A DNA stretch of 64,000 nt from Ammoniphilus sp. YIM 78166. GTDB lineage: Bacteria; Bacillota; Bacilli; Aneurinibacillales; RAOX-1. Positions 1 through 8,646 of the stretch are shown here, piece by piece; positions within the stretch are counted from its first letter, which is position 1; each line of letters begins with the position of its first letter. The notes beneath the pieces were generated by a model that saw nothing but the letters and a program-made list of their open reading frames with translations, was not told the origin of the DNA and did not search any database. The translations under genes and the position numbers were made by a program. The stretch covers positions 53,075-117,074 of the forward strand of contig NZ_SDLR01000010.1 in the NCBI RefSeq assembly GCF_004522215.1, in the 5' to 3' direction.

Positions 1-22
1 TCCACACTCTCCTCTTCTGTTA

Positions 23-1006
23 TTAGTTATCGAATTGTATTCCTGCCTGCTGTGCCACTAAGGCGTTATACGCATAGAGGGCAATGGCTGTATCCTGTAC
101 ACCCGTACCCGTTAAATCACAAATTGTAATTTGGCCGTCATGAACGCGGCCCGCTTTATGGCCTGCCGTGACCTCGCCGAGCTCGATAATATCGCTTGCT
201 TGCGAGATGGTTCCCTGCTCCAATCCATAATGCAGCTCTCCCAGGCGAAAGCATTGGGATTTGACATCGCAGACCAGAAGATCGGCCTTGCTCAAGACTT
301 GGGCTTCCAGCTCTTGCTTATGCTCCGCATCCGATCCCATCGCCGTAATATGCAGGCCGGGATGAAGCCATTCCGCCTTGATAATGGGCGAAGTGGAGGG
401 CGTGGTCGTTACCACGAGCTCGCTTTCCTTGACGACCGCCTCCGCACTCGGTACGGCAATCACCTCAACACCGAGTCGGGCCTCCATGTCCTTTACATAT
501 TGCTCCACTTTGCTTGCCGTTGGCGCATACACTCGAATGCGCCGGAAATCTCGAACTTGCTTAAGCGCCACCATCTGGTAGCGGGCTTGCGCTCCCGCTC
601 CAATGACCCCTACCGTATCCAGCTTTTCTTTGGCCAGATAGCTTGCCGCTACGGCTCCAGCCGCTGCGGTCCTTACGTCTGTCAGATAGCCATTATCCAG
701 AAGGACCGACTGGGGAATCCCCGTTTCGGTACTGAATAGGATCATCATGCCGCTCAAGCTGGGGAGTCCTAATTGATAGTTATGGAAGAAACCGGAAGAC
801 ATTTTAATTGCAAATTTATCCAAACCTTGAATATAGGCCGTTTTCACATCCACTTCTCCGTGATGCTCTGGGATATCCACTCGCATGATCGGCGGCAGGG
901 TCACCTTACCTTGAGCCAAAGAGGTAAACCCCTCAGCTACGACCCGAATGGACTCCAAATTCAGCTCAACATGTCGGCGAATTTCTTTTTCCTGAAAGAT
1001 AATCAT
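23..1006 (-). CDS. eutC: EutC, ornithine cyclodeaminase-family protein of (hydroxy)ectoine use
   Basis: 327 aa member of the ornithine cyclodeaminase/mu-crystallin family. A Rossmann NAD(P) motif GAGAQAR is visible at about residues 136-142 and the family lysine region AIKMSSGFF near residue 68. On sequence alone this could be a cyclodeaminase or a ketimine reductase. The adjacent ectoine-hydrolase-like gene (18 nt upstream) and the divergent eutB-like gene point to EutC, which in proteobacteria belongs to the EutABC set for hydroxyectoine; its exact reaction is not settled by this sequence. It follows doeA in one transcript. A good ribosome binding site (minus strand, about 8-18) lies past its stop, so another gene of the operon probably begins just outside the window. 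Confidence 0.8.
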   Translation of the reverse strand: MIIFQEKEIRRHVELNLESIRVVAEGFTSLAQGKVTLPPIMRVDIPEHHGEVDVKTAYIQGLDKFAIKMSSGFFHNYQLGLPSLSGMMILFSTETGIPQSVLLDNGYLTDVRTAAAGAVAASYLAKEKLDTVGVIGAGAQARYQMVALKQVRDFRRIRVYAPTASKVEQYVKDMEARLGVEVIAVPSAEAVVKESELVVTTTPSTSPIIKAEWLHPGLHITAMGSDAEHKQELEAQVLSKADLLVCDVKSQCFRLGELHYGLEQGTISQASDIIELGEVTAGHKAGRVHDGQITICDLTGTGVQDTAIALYAYNALVAQQAGIQFDN

Positions 1007-1024
1007 CGGCGGTTCCTCCTTTCC

Positions 1025-2230
1025 TTATCCTGCTTGCGGCTCTGGAATCTCCGGCTCGTCCTTCTTAATGATCAGTTCCCGCGGAAAATTCGCGAACACT
1101 TCGCATCCCTGTTCCGTAACCCGGAAGGACTCGCTAATTTCCACTCCACAGCTATCCAGCCAAACTCCAGGAATCATATGGAAAGTCATATTCGGCTGGA
1201 GAATGGTTCGGTCTCCCGGGCGGAAGCTTGCCGTATGTTCGCCCCAATCCGGCGGGTAATTCAAGCCCATCGCATAGCCAATGCGGGAATCTTTGCTAAA
1301 ACCGCTCTTCGCGATCGAGTTTCGCCAAGCCAGCTCCACCTCTTCACACGTGACGCCAGGTTTGACAACGTCTAGCGCGGCATTGAGGCCTTCGCTTACC
1401 ACCTTGCCCAAATCCTTCATAAGCTCTGTGGGCTCGCCGATCACCATGGTTCGGGCTAGCGGAGCATGATAACGCTTATAGCATCCAGCCAGCTCCAGGA
1501 TTACCGGTTCCCCTTGCTTATAGCGCTGATCGGTCCAAGTCAGATGGGGCGTAGAGGTCTTTTCTCCCGCCGGCAAAAGGGGCACAATCGCCGGGTAATC
1601 GCCTCCGTAGAAGTCGGTTCCCCGAATTTGCGTGCGGTAGATTTCAGCCACCACATCGCACTCCCTCACTCCTTCTTGAATCATATCAATGCCGATTCGC
1701 ATCGCATTTTCCACGATTTTTGCAGCTTTTCGGATATAATCAATTTCCTGATCCGATTTTACGATTCGGACCCAGTTCACGAGCGAAGTGGCATCTAGGA
1801 ATCGGGCATTCGGCAGTCCCTTGATCAAGCTGGTGTAGCACTTGCCGGTAAAGTAGTACGTATCCATTTCTACGCCGATGTTTCGGTTTGCCTGGCCGAT
1901 TTGCTTTAAGATATCGGAGACGAAATCCATCGGGTGCTTCGTGGTCGATTGAACATACTCGTCGGTATAAGGAATAATGTTATCTTTGGTCAGCCAAGTG
2001 GTGACCTTAGCCGCATTCGCATCCTGCCCCCTGCCGATCCAGAAAGGCTGTTCCTCATCAGCTATGACGATCAGCATTTGATGTACATAAAAGGACCAGC
2101 CATCATATCCAGACAAGTAATTCATATTGGCAGGGTCGGTTACCAACAAGACGTCAATCCCTTGCTCTTGCATCTTTTGCTTCGTTTTTCTTAATCTTTC
2201 TCTATATTCCAAAATGTCAAATGATAACAT
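1025..2230 (-). CDS. doeA: DoeA/EutD-type ectoine hydrolase (M24 fold)
   Basis: 401 aa protein with an N-terminal creatinase/prolidase domain and a C-terminal pita-bread M24 domain. Ordinary M24 peptidases have a metal-binding Asp motif ending in DxTRT. Here the segment reads VILELAGCYKRYHAPLART, with Glu246 at the first Asp position and no second Asp, as expected for the non-peptidase ectoine hydrolase branch that opens the ectoine ring to N-acetyl-2,4-diaminobutyrate. The ATG at 2230 is preceded by AAGGGGAG at about 2236-2243. An upstream in-frame extension to 2374 would cross the promoter region and lacks such a site. It is the first gene of the operon with eutC. Metal-binding loss is seen; substrate is inferred from context. 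Confidence 0.82.
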   Translation of the reverse strand: MLSFDILEYRERLRKTKQKMQEQGIDVLLVTDPANMNYLSGYDGWSFYVHQMLIVIADEEQPFWIGRGQDANAAKVTTWLTKDNIIPYTDEYVQSTTKHPMDFVSDILKQIGQANRNIGVEMDTYYFTGKCYTSLIKGLPNARFLDATSLVNWVRIVKSDQEIDYIRKAAKIVENAMRIGIDMIQEGVRECDVVAEIYRTQIRGTDFYGGDYPAIVPLLPAGEKTSTPHLTWTDQRYKQGEPVILELAGCYKRYHAPLARTMVIGEPTELMKDLGKVVSEGLNAALDVVKPGVTCEEVELAWRNSIAKSGFSKDSRIGYAMGLNYPPDWGEHTASFRPGDRTILQPNMTFHMIPGVWLDSCGVEISESFRVTEQGCEVFANFPRELIIKKDEPEIPEPQAG

Positions 2231-2348
2231 TGCAACTCCCCTTTTCGTCGACTCAGCTTGCTTGTAAGGCAATATTACCTTCTCTCCCCTAACCGAAGCA
2301 TCCGCAAAAATGTATGAAGATTTTTTCAGAATTGTAGTCATTTTGAAT

Positions 2349-2367
2349 AATTGACGGTTCGTCAATT
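2349..2367. promoter_or_regulatory. Palindromic operator candidate in the divergent eut promoter region
   Basis: AATTGACGGTTCGTCAATT is a perfect 8-bp inverted repeat with a 3-nt centre. It overlaps the -35 of the rightward promoter and lies between the divergent doeA and eutB genes. A likely ligand is the PucR-type regulator encoded at 3495-5183, but that is inference. Confidence 0.6.
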
Positions 2368-2380
2368 TCTGCACTATAAT
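2351..2380 (+). promoter_or_regulatory. SigmaA-type promoter of eutB
   Basis: -35 TTGACG (2351-2356), 18-nt spacer, -10 TATAAT (2375-2380), about 60 nt before the eutB start. The -35 lies inside the palindrome at 2349-2367. Confidence 0.7.
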
Positions 2381-2440
2381 TCGTGTTATTCTTACAATTT
2401 AAAGAAACTTTCAGTTTGGGTTTCATTGGGAGGAAACAAA

Positions 2441-3427
2441 ATGAATCAGTTCACGCCTACCCTTCGAGATGTGTGGAAGGCGCGAAAGCGAATCGCGCCA
2501 ATTGTAAAGAAGACGCCGCTGATCTTTTCGCACAAGCTATCCGAAATGGCTCAGGCATCCGTTTATCTAAAACTTGAAAATATGCATGACATCGGTGCCT
2601 TTAAAGTAAGAGGAGCGGCAAACAAGATCTTAAGCCTTACCCCGCAAGAGCAAAAACGGGGCGTAACCACCTTCTCGACGGGAAACCACGGACAAGCGGT
2701 GGCTTATGTAGCCCAGAAGCTCGGCATTCCAGCTGTGGTCTGCATCTCCAAGCGAGTGCCAAAGGCCAAAGTCGATGCGATCCGCCGCTGGGGGGCCGAG
2801 CTTGCGATTGTTGGGGAAAGCCAGGATGCTGCAGGCGAACACTGCTTCCATCTGCAAGAGGAAGAGGGGCTAACCGTCATCCCGCCCTTCGACGATCCTC
2901 ATATCATCGCCGGCCAGGGAACCATGGGCTTGGAAATCCTAGAGGAGCTCCCTGAAGTCGATCTGGTCATCGGCGGCTTATCCGGGGGAGGCTTGCACGC
3001 CGGGGTTGGCTTAGCCTTAAAGTCCAATGATCCAGCCATTCAGGTAATTGGTGTCTCCATGGAACATGGTGCGGTGATGCATGAAAGTCTCAAAGCAGGC
3101 AGGCCCGTGGTAATGGAAGAGCGGGACACCTTGGCAGACAGCCTACTCGGGGGAATCGGATTGAATAATCAGTACACCTTTCCGATGGTTCGCCAGTACG
3201 TCGATCACTCCATTCTGATCCCTGAAGAAACGATTGCCGAGGGAATGGCTTACATGCTAGAAGCCCACCGAATGGTTGTGGAAGGCGCTGCAGCGGTCGG
3301 CATCGGAGCCCTGTTAAAGAGGAATGTAGCCAAGCCTGGCGGGCACATTGCCGTCATTATCAGCGGATGCAATGTCAACACGGATACCCATCTGCGAGCG
3401 ACCCAACCGTATGTTGGAAAATTTTAA
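2441..3427 (+). CDS. eutB: EutB, threonine dehydratase-like PLP enzyme of hydroxyectoine use
   Basis: 328 aa fold-type II PLP enzyme of the threonine/serine dehydratase family. The PLP lysine is Lys55 in GAFKVRG, and the phosphate-binding glycine loop GGLSGGGL is near the middle. There is no C-terminal ACT regulatory domain, so it is a catabolic type rather than biosynthetic IlvA. Its place opposite doeA-eutC marks it as EutB, the dehydratase-like partner of EutC in hydroxyectoine breakdown; the specific substrate is inferred from context. The ATG at 2441 follows GGGAGG at 2428-2433. An in-frame start at 2351 would begin inside the promoter -35 and is rejected. Confidence 0.78.
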   Translation: MNQFTPTLRDVWKARKRIAPIVKKTPLIFSHKLSEMAQASVYLKLENMHDIGAFKVRGAANKILSLTPQEQKRGVTTFSTGNHGQAVAYVAQKLGIPAVVCISKRVPKAKVDAIRRWGAELAIVGESQDAAGEHCFHLQEEEGLTVIPPFDDPHIIAGQGTMGLEILEELPEVDLVIGGLSGGGLHAGVGLALKSNDPAIQVIGVSMEHGAVMHESLKAGRPVVMEERDTLADSLLGGIGLNNQYTFPMVRQYVDHSILIPEETIAEGMAYMLEAHRMVVEGAAAVGIGALLKRNVAKPGGHIAVIISGCNVNTDTHLRATQPYVGKF

Positions 3428-3494
3428 AAAAAGAGAAAAACCCCATTCTTGTAGTACACTGGAGGAAGTTTCACTTACAACCTTAGGGGGACAC

Positions 3495-5183
3495 ATGACA
3501 TTTACACTGAAAGATGCACTGGATATCGAAGTAATGGGACTAGCCAAACTATTGGCGGGTAAAACTGCCATAGACCAGCGTCCGGTAGAGTCCATATCGG
3601 TCATCGAAATCCCAGTAGAGAATTTTGTTCGGAAAAATGAACTCGTCTTGACGACAGCCATCGGCTGCAACCATGATAAGAAAATCTTCAAAAAGTTTGT
3701 CCAGGATGTGATGGAATCGGATGCTGCTGCTTTAGCCATCGCCACCGGCCGACACGTGCTTGAAATTCCAAAGGAAGTTATAGACTTTGCCGAAGAACAT
3801 CAGTTTCCCTTAATCGAGATTCCATGGGAGGTCCGCTTCGCTGACATTACCCATGAGGTGTTGAGCAAATTGAACCAGTGGAAGCGTTCTACTCTAGAGC
3901 GTTCGGAAGAACTCCAGAAAAAGCTGCTGAACCTGTTTCTTCAAGGGGCCTCACTATCCGATGCGGCCCAGGCGATCCGGGAAGAAGTCGGACTCCCCGT
4001 CTTGATTATGGATAAGGACGGCCTCATTAAAGGGAAAAGCCATGACGCCGGATCCTTGGCCGAGCAAGCCCAGGGGCACCTTCTACAGGAAGTGCGAAAC
4101 GAAAGAGATTCCTCATGGTTCAAGCAATTGGATGCATCGGCCATCCGGCTGTCCATCCAAACCGCCAATCGGACCCATGGCTATCTGCTTCTTTCCTTTG
4201 GTTCCGGTACCACCATTGATGCCTTCTATGCCGGCGGTGAAGAATATGTCCTGGAGCATGCGGTGACGGCAGCAGCCCTTTGGTTCCAAAGGGAAAACGC
4301 CATACAGGAAACGGAGCTACGATTGCGCGACGATTTTGTCTGGAGTTTAGCCAAGGGCGAGATGGATTCCTGGGATACCGTACTTTCCCGAGCCAAATCC
4401 CTCGATATGAACGTCAACTGCCCCTATGTCTGCATACTGGGTCAGCCGGAAAATTTGGAGACCTTGTACCAAAAGAAAAGTCCTGCACATGGTTCTTATG
4501 ATCAATGGCACCAGCAGACCGTTCGCTCGATGGAAGAGCAGTTCACTAAAGCTGCCCAATCCCTTAATCGGCTCATCATGGCAACCTTTCACCAAAACCG
4601 GTACATTCTCTATCTTGAGGTGCCCATGGAGCAAGTGAACGAGACCGTGAAACAGTTTCTGGATCGGATCGACACCCGAGTTCAAGTCACCTGCCCTGAT
4701 TTGATCATGTCATGGGGGATCGGGGAGAATCATGCCGGGGTCCGAACCTTTTCGGAAAGCTACAACGATGCGCGCGTAGCCCTGGAAATCGGCACGCGGC
4801 AAAAAGGTCCCGGGCAGCGCAGCACTTATGCCAACACCGGTATTTACCGTGCGCTACTGAGTCTTTCCAGCAATCCCGAAATCCAGGAGCTAACCCTGTC
4901 CACAATTGGTGCTTTAATCGACTATGACCAGCAGAGAGGGCTGGATCTGGCCCATACCCTGATCGCTTATATTCGCAACCAGGGCAATGTGAGCCAAACC
5001 TCCCGGGCACTTAGCCTCCATAGGCAATCCCTGCTCTATCGCCTCCGAAAAATCGAATCCCTGACAGGCCGATCATTGGAAGATCCGGAGGATCTATTCC
5101 TGCTGGATTTGAGCATGAAGCTGTGGATGAACGGGATGATGCTGAACCGGGAAGCGCCAGAACCCCTAATCCCCTCCGATTGA
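3495..5183 (+). CDS. PucR-family transcriptional regulator
   Basis: 562 aa. The N-terminal PucR ligand-sensing domain starts at TLKDALDIEVMG (about residues 1-125), a GGDEF-related/CdaR-type middle region follows, and a C-terminal Fis-like helix-turn-helix of the PucR/CdaR type reads GNVSQTSRALSLHRQSLLYRLRKIE near residue 500. PucR proteins usually activate nitrogen-source catabolic genes in response to pathway intermediates. It stands between eutB and a BCCT transporter, so it is probably the local regulator of ectoine use. The ATG at 3495 follows AGGGGG at 3485-3490; a longer in-frame form would overlap the end of eutB. Ligand unknown. Confidence 0.8.
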   Translation: MTFTLKDALDIEVMGLAKLLAGKTAIDQRPVESISVIEIPVENFVRKNELVLTTAIGCNHDKKIFKKFVQDVMESDAAALAIATGRHVLEIPKEVIDFAEEHQFPLIEIPWEVRFADITHEVLSKLNQWKRSTLERSEELQKKLLNLFLQGASLSDAAQAIREEVGLPVLIMDKDGLIKGKSHDAGSLAEQAQGHLLQEVRNERDSSWFKQLDASAIRLSIQTANRTHGYLLLSFGSGTTIDAFYAGGEEYVLEHAVTAAALWFQRENAIQETELRLRDDFVWSLAKGEMDSWDTVLSRAKSLDMNVNCPYVCILGQPENLETLYQKKSPAHGSYDQWHQQTVRSMEEQFTKAAQSLNRLIMATFHQNRYILYLEVPMEQVNETVKQFLDRIDTRVQVTCPDLIMSWGIGENHAGVRTFSESYNDARVALEIGTRQKGPGQRSTYANTGIYRALLSLSSNPEIQELTLSTIGALIDYDQQRGLDLAHTLIAYIRNQGNVSQTSRALSLHRQSLLYRLRKIESLTGRSLEDPEDLFLLDLSMKLWMNGMMLNREAPEPLIPSD

Positions 5184-5234
5184 TCAAGGGATTTAAGATA
5201 TATCAAAACTGAACGTAACGGAGAGGAGAGGCAA

Positions 5235-6785
5235 ATGAACCAGCAATCAGAAACCTCAGTCTCAACTTTAACTACACCCTCGGCCACCCGGCCGCTGACT
5301 TCGTCAACATCACGACTAGGCACTGTATTCTGGGTGTCGCTGATCATCTTGATCCTATTTGTCATGTGGGGGGTGATCTCGCCGGAACACCTTGCGCTTC
5401 AAGCGGAAGTGATGTTTAGCTACACGACCCATACTTACGGTTGGTTTTACTTGTTGGCTACGGTATTCTTCATGGGCTTCTCCCTTTACCTGGCCTTAAG
5501 CCGCTACGGCACGATCAAGCTCGGAAAAGATCATGACCTGCCCGAATTCTCTTACTTCAGCTGGATCGGCATGCTATTCAGCGCCGGATTTGGGGTCGGC
5601 CTCGTATTTTGGGGAGTCGCTGAACCCATGACCCATTATTACCAGCCGATACCGGGGATTGAAGCTCAGTCTCCCCAAGCGGCCAGAACTGCGATGAATT
5701 ACGCCATGTTCCATTGGGGAATCCATCAGTGGGCGGTATTTACCGTCGTAGGACTTGCTTTAGCCTACTTCCAATTCCGGAAGAACTATACCGGACTCAT
5801 CAGCTCGTCTTTTCGCCCGCTTATCGGTAAGCGTTCTCAAGGATTCCTAGGGAATTCAATCGATATCTTGTCTGTCATCTCTACCGTCATGGGCGTTGCC
5901 GCATCGCTAGGGATGGGAATTCTTCAGATCAGCGGGGGCATGAATCAAGTATTCGGCCTTCCGAATACAGCCTACCTGCAGCTCACTGTTATTGCAATTC
6001 TGCTAGGCTTCTACCTGCTGTCAGCAACGACGGGATTAAAGAAGGGAATCAAAATTCTCAGCAACCTGAATCTAGGAATGACCTTCGCCCTCATGCTGTT
6101 CGTGCTGTTCCTCGGACCGTCCGTGTTCATTCTCAATAGCTTTACCGTGGGACTTGGCGATTACATCGCCAATTTTACAGGCATGAGCTTCAATCTTTCC
6201 CCTTATGACGGGAATACCTGGACCATGGATTGGACCGTTCTTTACTGGGCTTGGGCCATTTCCTGGGCCCCCTTCGTGGGAGCGTTTATCGCCCGGATCT
6301 CCAGGGGGAGAACGATACGGGAATTCGTATTCGGCGTCATGTTTGTTCCCCCACTTGTGGCGATCGTGTGGATGGCGGTCTTCGGCGGAACAGCCCTGCA
6401 TATGGAAGTGTTCCGCGATCTGCCGATTGCGGAAGCCGTTCATCAAGATAAAACCGCCGCCTTTTTCCTGATGCTGGAGAACTTGCCGCTGGGATTCTGG
6501 CTGTCCGTATTTTCCCTGATTTTGATCATGACCTTTCTGGTCACTTCGGCGGACTCCGCCACCTTTGTCCTTGGCATGATGACCTCTAAAGGAAATCTGA
6601 ATCCGCATACATCCGTGAAAATGATCTGGGGGATTCTCATTGCTGCGATAGCAGCCGTATTGATTCTGAGCAGCGGACTGAGCGGGCTGCAAACCGCTTC
6701 CCTGGTCGCCGCCTTACCTTTCACTCTGATTGTCGTTCTGATGTGCTTTAGCCTTCTGATGACCTTGAGCAAAGAAAAGCTGTAA
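5235..6785 (+). CDS. BCCT-family betaine/ectoine-type transporter
   Basis: 516 aa integral membrane protein with about 12 hydrophobic segments. Hallmark BCCT segments are AGFGVGLVFWGVAEPMTHY in TM3 and ISWAPFVGAFIARISRGRTI around the eighth TM and its following loop. It has neither a long N- nor C-terminal extension, so there is no obvious osmosensory domain; this fits uptake of a nutrient. Substrates of the family are betaine, choline, carnitine and ectoines. In this locus ectoine/hydroxyectoine is the natural guess (inference). It follows the PucR gene by 51 nt with RBS GGAGAGGAG and ends at a terminator. Confidence 0.85.
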   Translation: MNQQSETSVSTLTTPSATRPLTSSTSRLGTVFWVSLIILILFVMWGVISPEHLALQAEVMFSYTTHTYGWFYLLATVFFMGFSLYLALSRYGTIKLGKDHDLPEFSYFSWIGMLFSAGFGVGLVFWGVAEPMTHYYQPIPGIEAQSPQAARTAMNYAMFHWGIHQWAVFTVVGLALAYFQFRKNYTGLISSSFRPLIGKRSQGFLGNSIDILSVISTVMGVAASLGMGILQISGGMNQVFGLPNTAYLQLTVIAILLGFYLLSATTGLKKGIKILSNLNLGMTFALMLFVLFLGPSVFILNSFTVGLGDYIANFTGMSFNLSPYDGNTWTMDWTVLYWAWAISWAPFVGAFIARISRGRTIREFVFGVMFVPPLVAIVWMAVFGGTALHMEVFRDLPIAEAVHQDKTAAFFLMLENLPLGFWLSVFSLILIMTFLVTSADSATFVLGMMTSKGNLNPHTSVKMIWGILIAAIAAVLILSSGLSGLQTASLVAALPFTLIVVLMCFSLLMTLSKEKL

Positions 6786-6794
6786 AAATACTAA

Positions 6795-6838
6795 AAAGGG
6801 CTTCTCACCCGGCGCATGGCTTGGTGATGAGGCCCTTT
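6795..6838. terminator. Bidirectional intrinsic terminator
   Basis: AAAGGGC (6795-6801) pairs with GCCCTTT (6832-6838) and inner TCACC with GGTGA. T runs occur on both strands. It separates the BCCT gene from the convergent CBO0543-type gene. Confidence 0.8.
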
Positions 6839-7382
6839 AAATCTTCTCATAGAACTTCCTTGTACAGATGTAATGAGCGATTAGGTAAATGATGATAAAA
6901 ATCGGGAACGAGTAAATATGCTTCCAGCCTTTAGGTTCATAGACATCCAGCCAGATAAAAAATCGCTCCCCCATAAAAGCAACAATGGCTGCAAATACAA
7001 CCGCTTTACTCAAGGGGTTCATATCAGGTTTATATTGCAAGAAGAACATGACCATCACCGGCAGGAGGGTAAAATCGTAGGGCAAATAGGTTGGAATGGT
7101 GGGGATCACTTCCCACTTATAATACCAAGAACCTGTAGAAATCCCGATAAAGTCCCCCCATGAGGACATGATGATGACGGCGAATCCCGCACACATCAAA
7201 CGCCAAGTACTTTCCTTTTTCCTGAACAGAATCCAGATCACCCAAGGTATAATCGTCAAACCCAATCCGATCCACCATCTCCATGTAAATACAATCTCGG
7301 CGATCCATACTTGTACCATTTGGTCATTGGCTTTGCTTAATAGATCATAAGCTGCTTTTACTTTCGCATCGGGATCACTCAT
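6837..7382 (-). CDS. CBO0543-family multi-pass membrane protein, unknown function
   Basis: 181 aa with five to six hydrophobic segments and an N-terminal cytoplasmic stretch. The tryptophan-rich pattern (WWIGLGLTIIPWVIWILFRKK, SSWGDFIGISTGSWYYKWEVIP) resembles the CBO0543 family found in Bacillales and Clostridia; function unknown. The ATG at 7382 has GAGGAG about 9 nt upstream. In-frame GTG (7427) and ATG (7418) starts lack a ribosome binding site. It stands alone, convergent with the BCCT gene. Confidence 0.65.
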   Translation of the reverse strand: MSDPDAKVKAAYDLLSKANDQMVQVWIAEIVFTWRWWIGLGLTIIPWVIWILFRKKESTWRLMCAGFAVIIMSSWGDFIGISTGSWYYKWEVIPTIPTYLPYDFTLLPVMVMFFLQYKPDMNPLSKAVVFAAIVAFMGERFFIWLDVYEPKGWKHIYSFPIFIIIYLIAHYICTRKFYEKI

Positions 7383-7552
7383 TGGTCTCGGCTCCTCATC
7401 AAAAGTAACATCACCCATTTTGTTCACGATTATTCAGCTATTTTTAGTCATTTTATCTACACTGAGGTCCTCATTTTCTTACACTATAGCGAATAGCTAG
7501 AAACTAAAGAGACTGATAGGATGGAGAAAACGGAGAGGAAATCGATACTGTT

Positions 7553-8467
7553 ATGAATAAAAGCTGGGCATGGACATTATTAACCTTATGCAATCTCTTT
7601 TGGGCTGGAAATTACATAGTTGGAAAACTGATTGTGGTGAGTATTTCTCCATTCTGGATTACCCTCATTCGCTGGGGAATCGCCCTTATCTTTCTGGTGC
7701 CGCTAGCCTATTTTTTCGAAAGGCCCAGATGGTCCCTAATCCGGAGATATTGGCTACCCTTGTCTCTCATGGGGGGACTTGGGGTCGTCGGATTCACGCT
7801 CATCTGTTATGTTGCGCTTGAATATACCTCCCCTACGAATGCTGCATTTGTGGAAGCTCTTATTCCCGCGGTGGTCGTTATTTTCTCATTTTTTCTTTTG
7901 TATGAACGGATCTCTTACCTTCAGATTGCAGGCTTTTTTCTCTCCTGCCTCGGCGTTGTCATTCTCTTGACGAAAGGGAGCTTGGACCAGATTATTCTTA
8001 TGAGTTTCAATAAAGGAGACCTGCTGATGCTAGTGGCTGTACTGGCGTGGGCCTTTTACTCCATTATCGGGAAAAAGGTGGACCTGCCACCCATCACCGC
8101 CACAGCCGCTTCTTCCTTCTTCGGCATGCTGATGCTGCTTCCGTTTGCGTTGTTCATAGAAGCTAGCCTTCCGGAGTGGAGCGTCTGGACCGTTTCGGGA
8201 ATGCTGTACATGTCCCTTTTTGCCTCCGTTGCCTCCTACCTTTTCTGGAATATGTCCGTTAGGGTCATCGGGGCCAGCCAAGCGAGTGTCTTTTTGAATC
8301 TAGTGCCTATCTTTACGATCATGCTGAGCTTGGCTCTAGGGGACACAATCACTCTTTCGCAGATTGGGGGTGGCCTCATTGTACTAGTTGGTGTTTATTT
8401 GACTACTGGGTTGCTGGATCAGGTCATAGCCAGCCGGGTCAAACCTAAAGAGGTACAGATAAAATAA
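7553..8467 (+). CDS. EamA/DMT-family transporter
   Basis: 304 aa with ten predicted membrane segments in two EamA repeats (about residues 5-140 and 150-290). The Drug/Metabolite Transporter superfamily usually exports amino acids or metabolites; substrate cannot be read from sequence. Typical family signals are LFWAGNYIVGK at the N-terminus and the repeat-two segment VLAWAFYSIIGKKV. RBS GGAGAGG lies rather far (14 nt) from the ATG. Single-gene unit; its right neighbour is convergent. Confidence 0.8.
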   Translation: MNKSWAWTLLTLCNLFWAGNYIVGKLIVVSISPFWITLIRWGIALIFLVPLAYFFERPRWSLIRRYWLPLSLMGGLGVVGFTLICYVALEYTSPTNAAFVEALIPAVVVIFSFFLLYERISYLQIAGFFLSCLGVVILLTKGSLDQIILMSFNKGDLLMLVAVLAWAFYSIIGKKVDLPPITATAASSFFGMLMLLPFALFIEASLPEWSVWTVSGMLYMSLFASVASYLFWNMSVRVIGASQASVFLNLVPIFTIMLSLALGDTITLSQIGGGLIVLVGVYLTTGLLDQVIASRVKPKEVQIK

Positions 8468-8611
8468 TGAGGGGTATCGCAGTTCGCGTGGTCTCGAAAC
8501 CTAGCATCTTGCGCCAAACGAGTATGGAGAGAGGGACTAGGGTGGAAAATCCATCTACTGGTCAAGCCGACAGAAAATGATACGGTTTAAGTGGAGTTTT
8601 TCCATCTACAC
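8468..8611. other. Intergenic stretch without recognised features
   Basis: About 140 nt between the EamA gene and the his terminator. I see no ORF with an RBS, no terminator for the EamA gene and no clear repeat. Confidence 0.4.
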
Positions 8612-8641
8612 AAAAAAACCGCTGCGTCCCCTGCAGCGGTT
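8612..8641 (-). terminator. his operon terminator
   Basis: AACCGCTGC (8617-8625) and GCAGCGGTT (8633-8641) form the stem; the minus-strand T run corresponds to A8612-8617. It lies 6 nt after the hisIE stop. Confidence 0.88.
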
Positions 8642-8646
8642 CTTTC

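Noticed and set aside
23..1006. Arginine-catabolic ornithine cyclodeaminase
   Set aside because: Family membership is right, but the operon with an ectoine-hydrolase-like gene gives EutC as the better reading.
2441..3427. Biosynthetic threonine dehydratase IlvA
   Set aside because: No ACT-like regulatory domain, no ilv genes nearby, and it is paired with doeA and eutC.
6072..6692. 206-codon ORF on the strand opposite the BCCT gene
   Set aside because: Shadow of a clear membrane transporter gene. Its product is a His/Gly-rich antisense translation without RBS.
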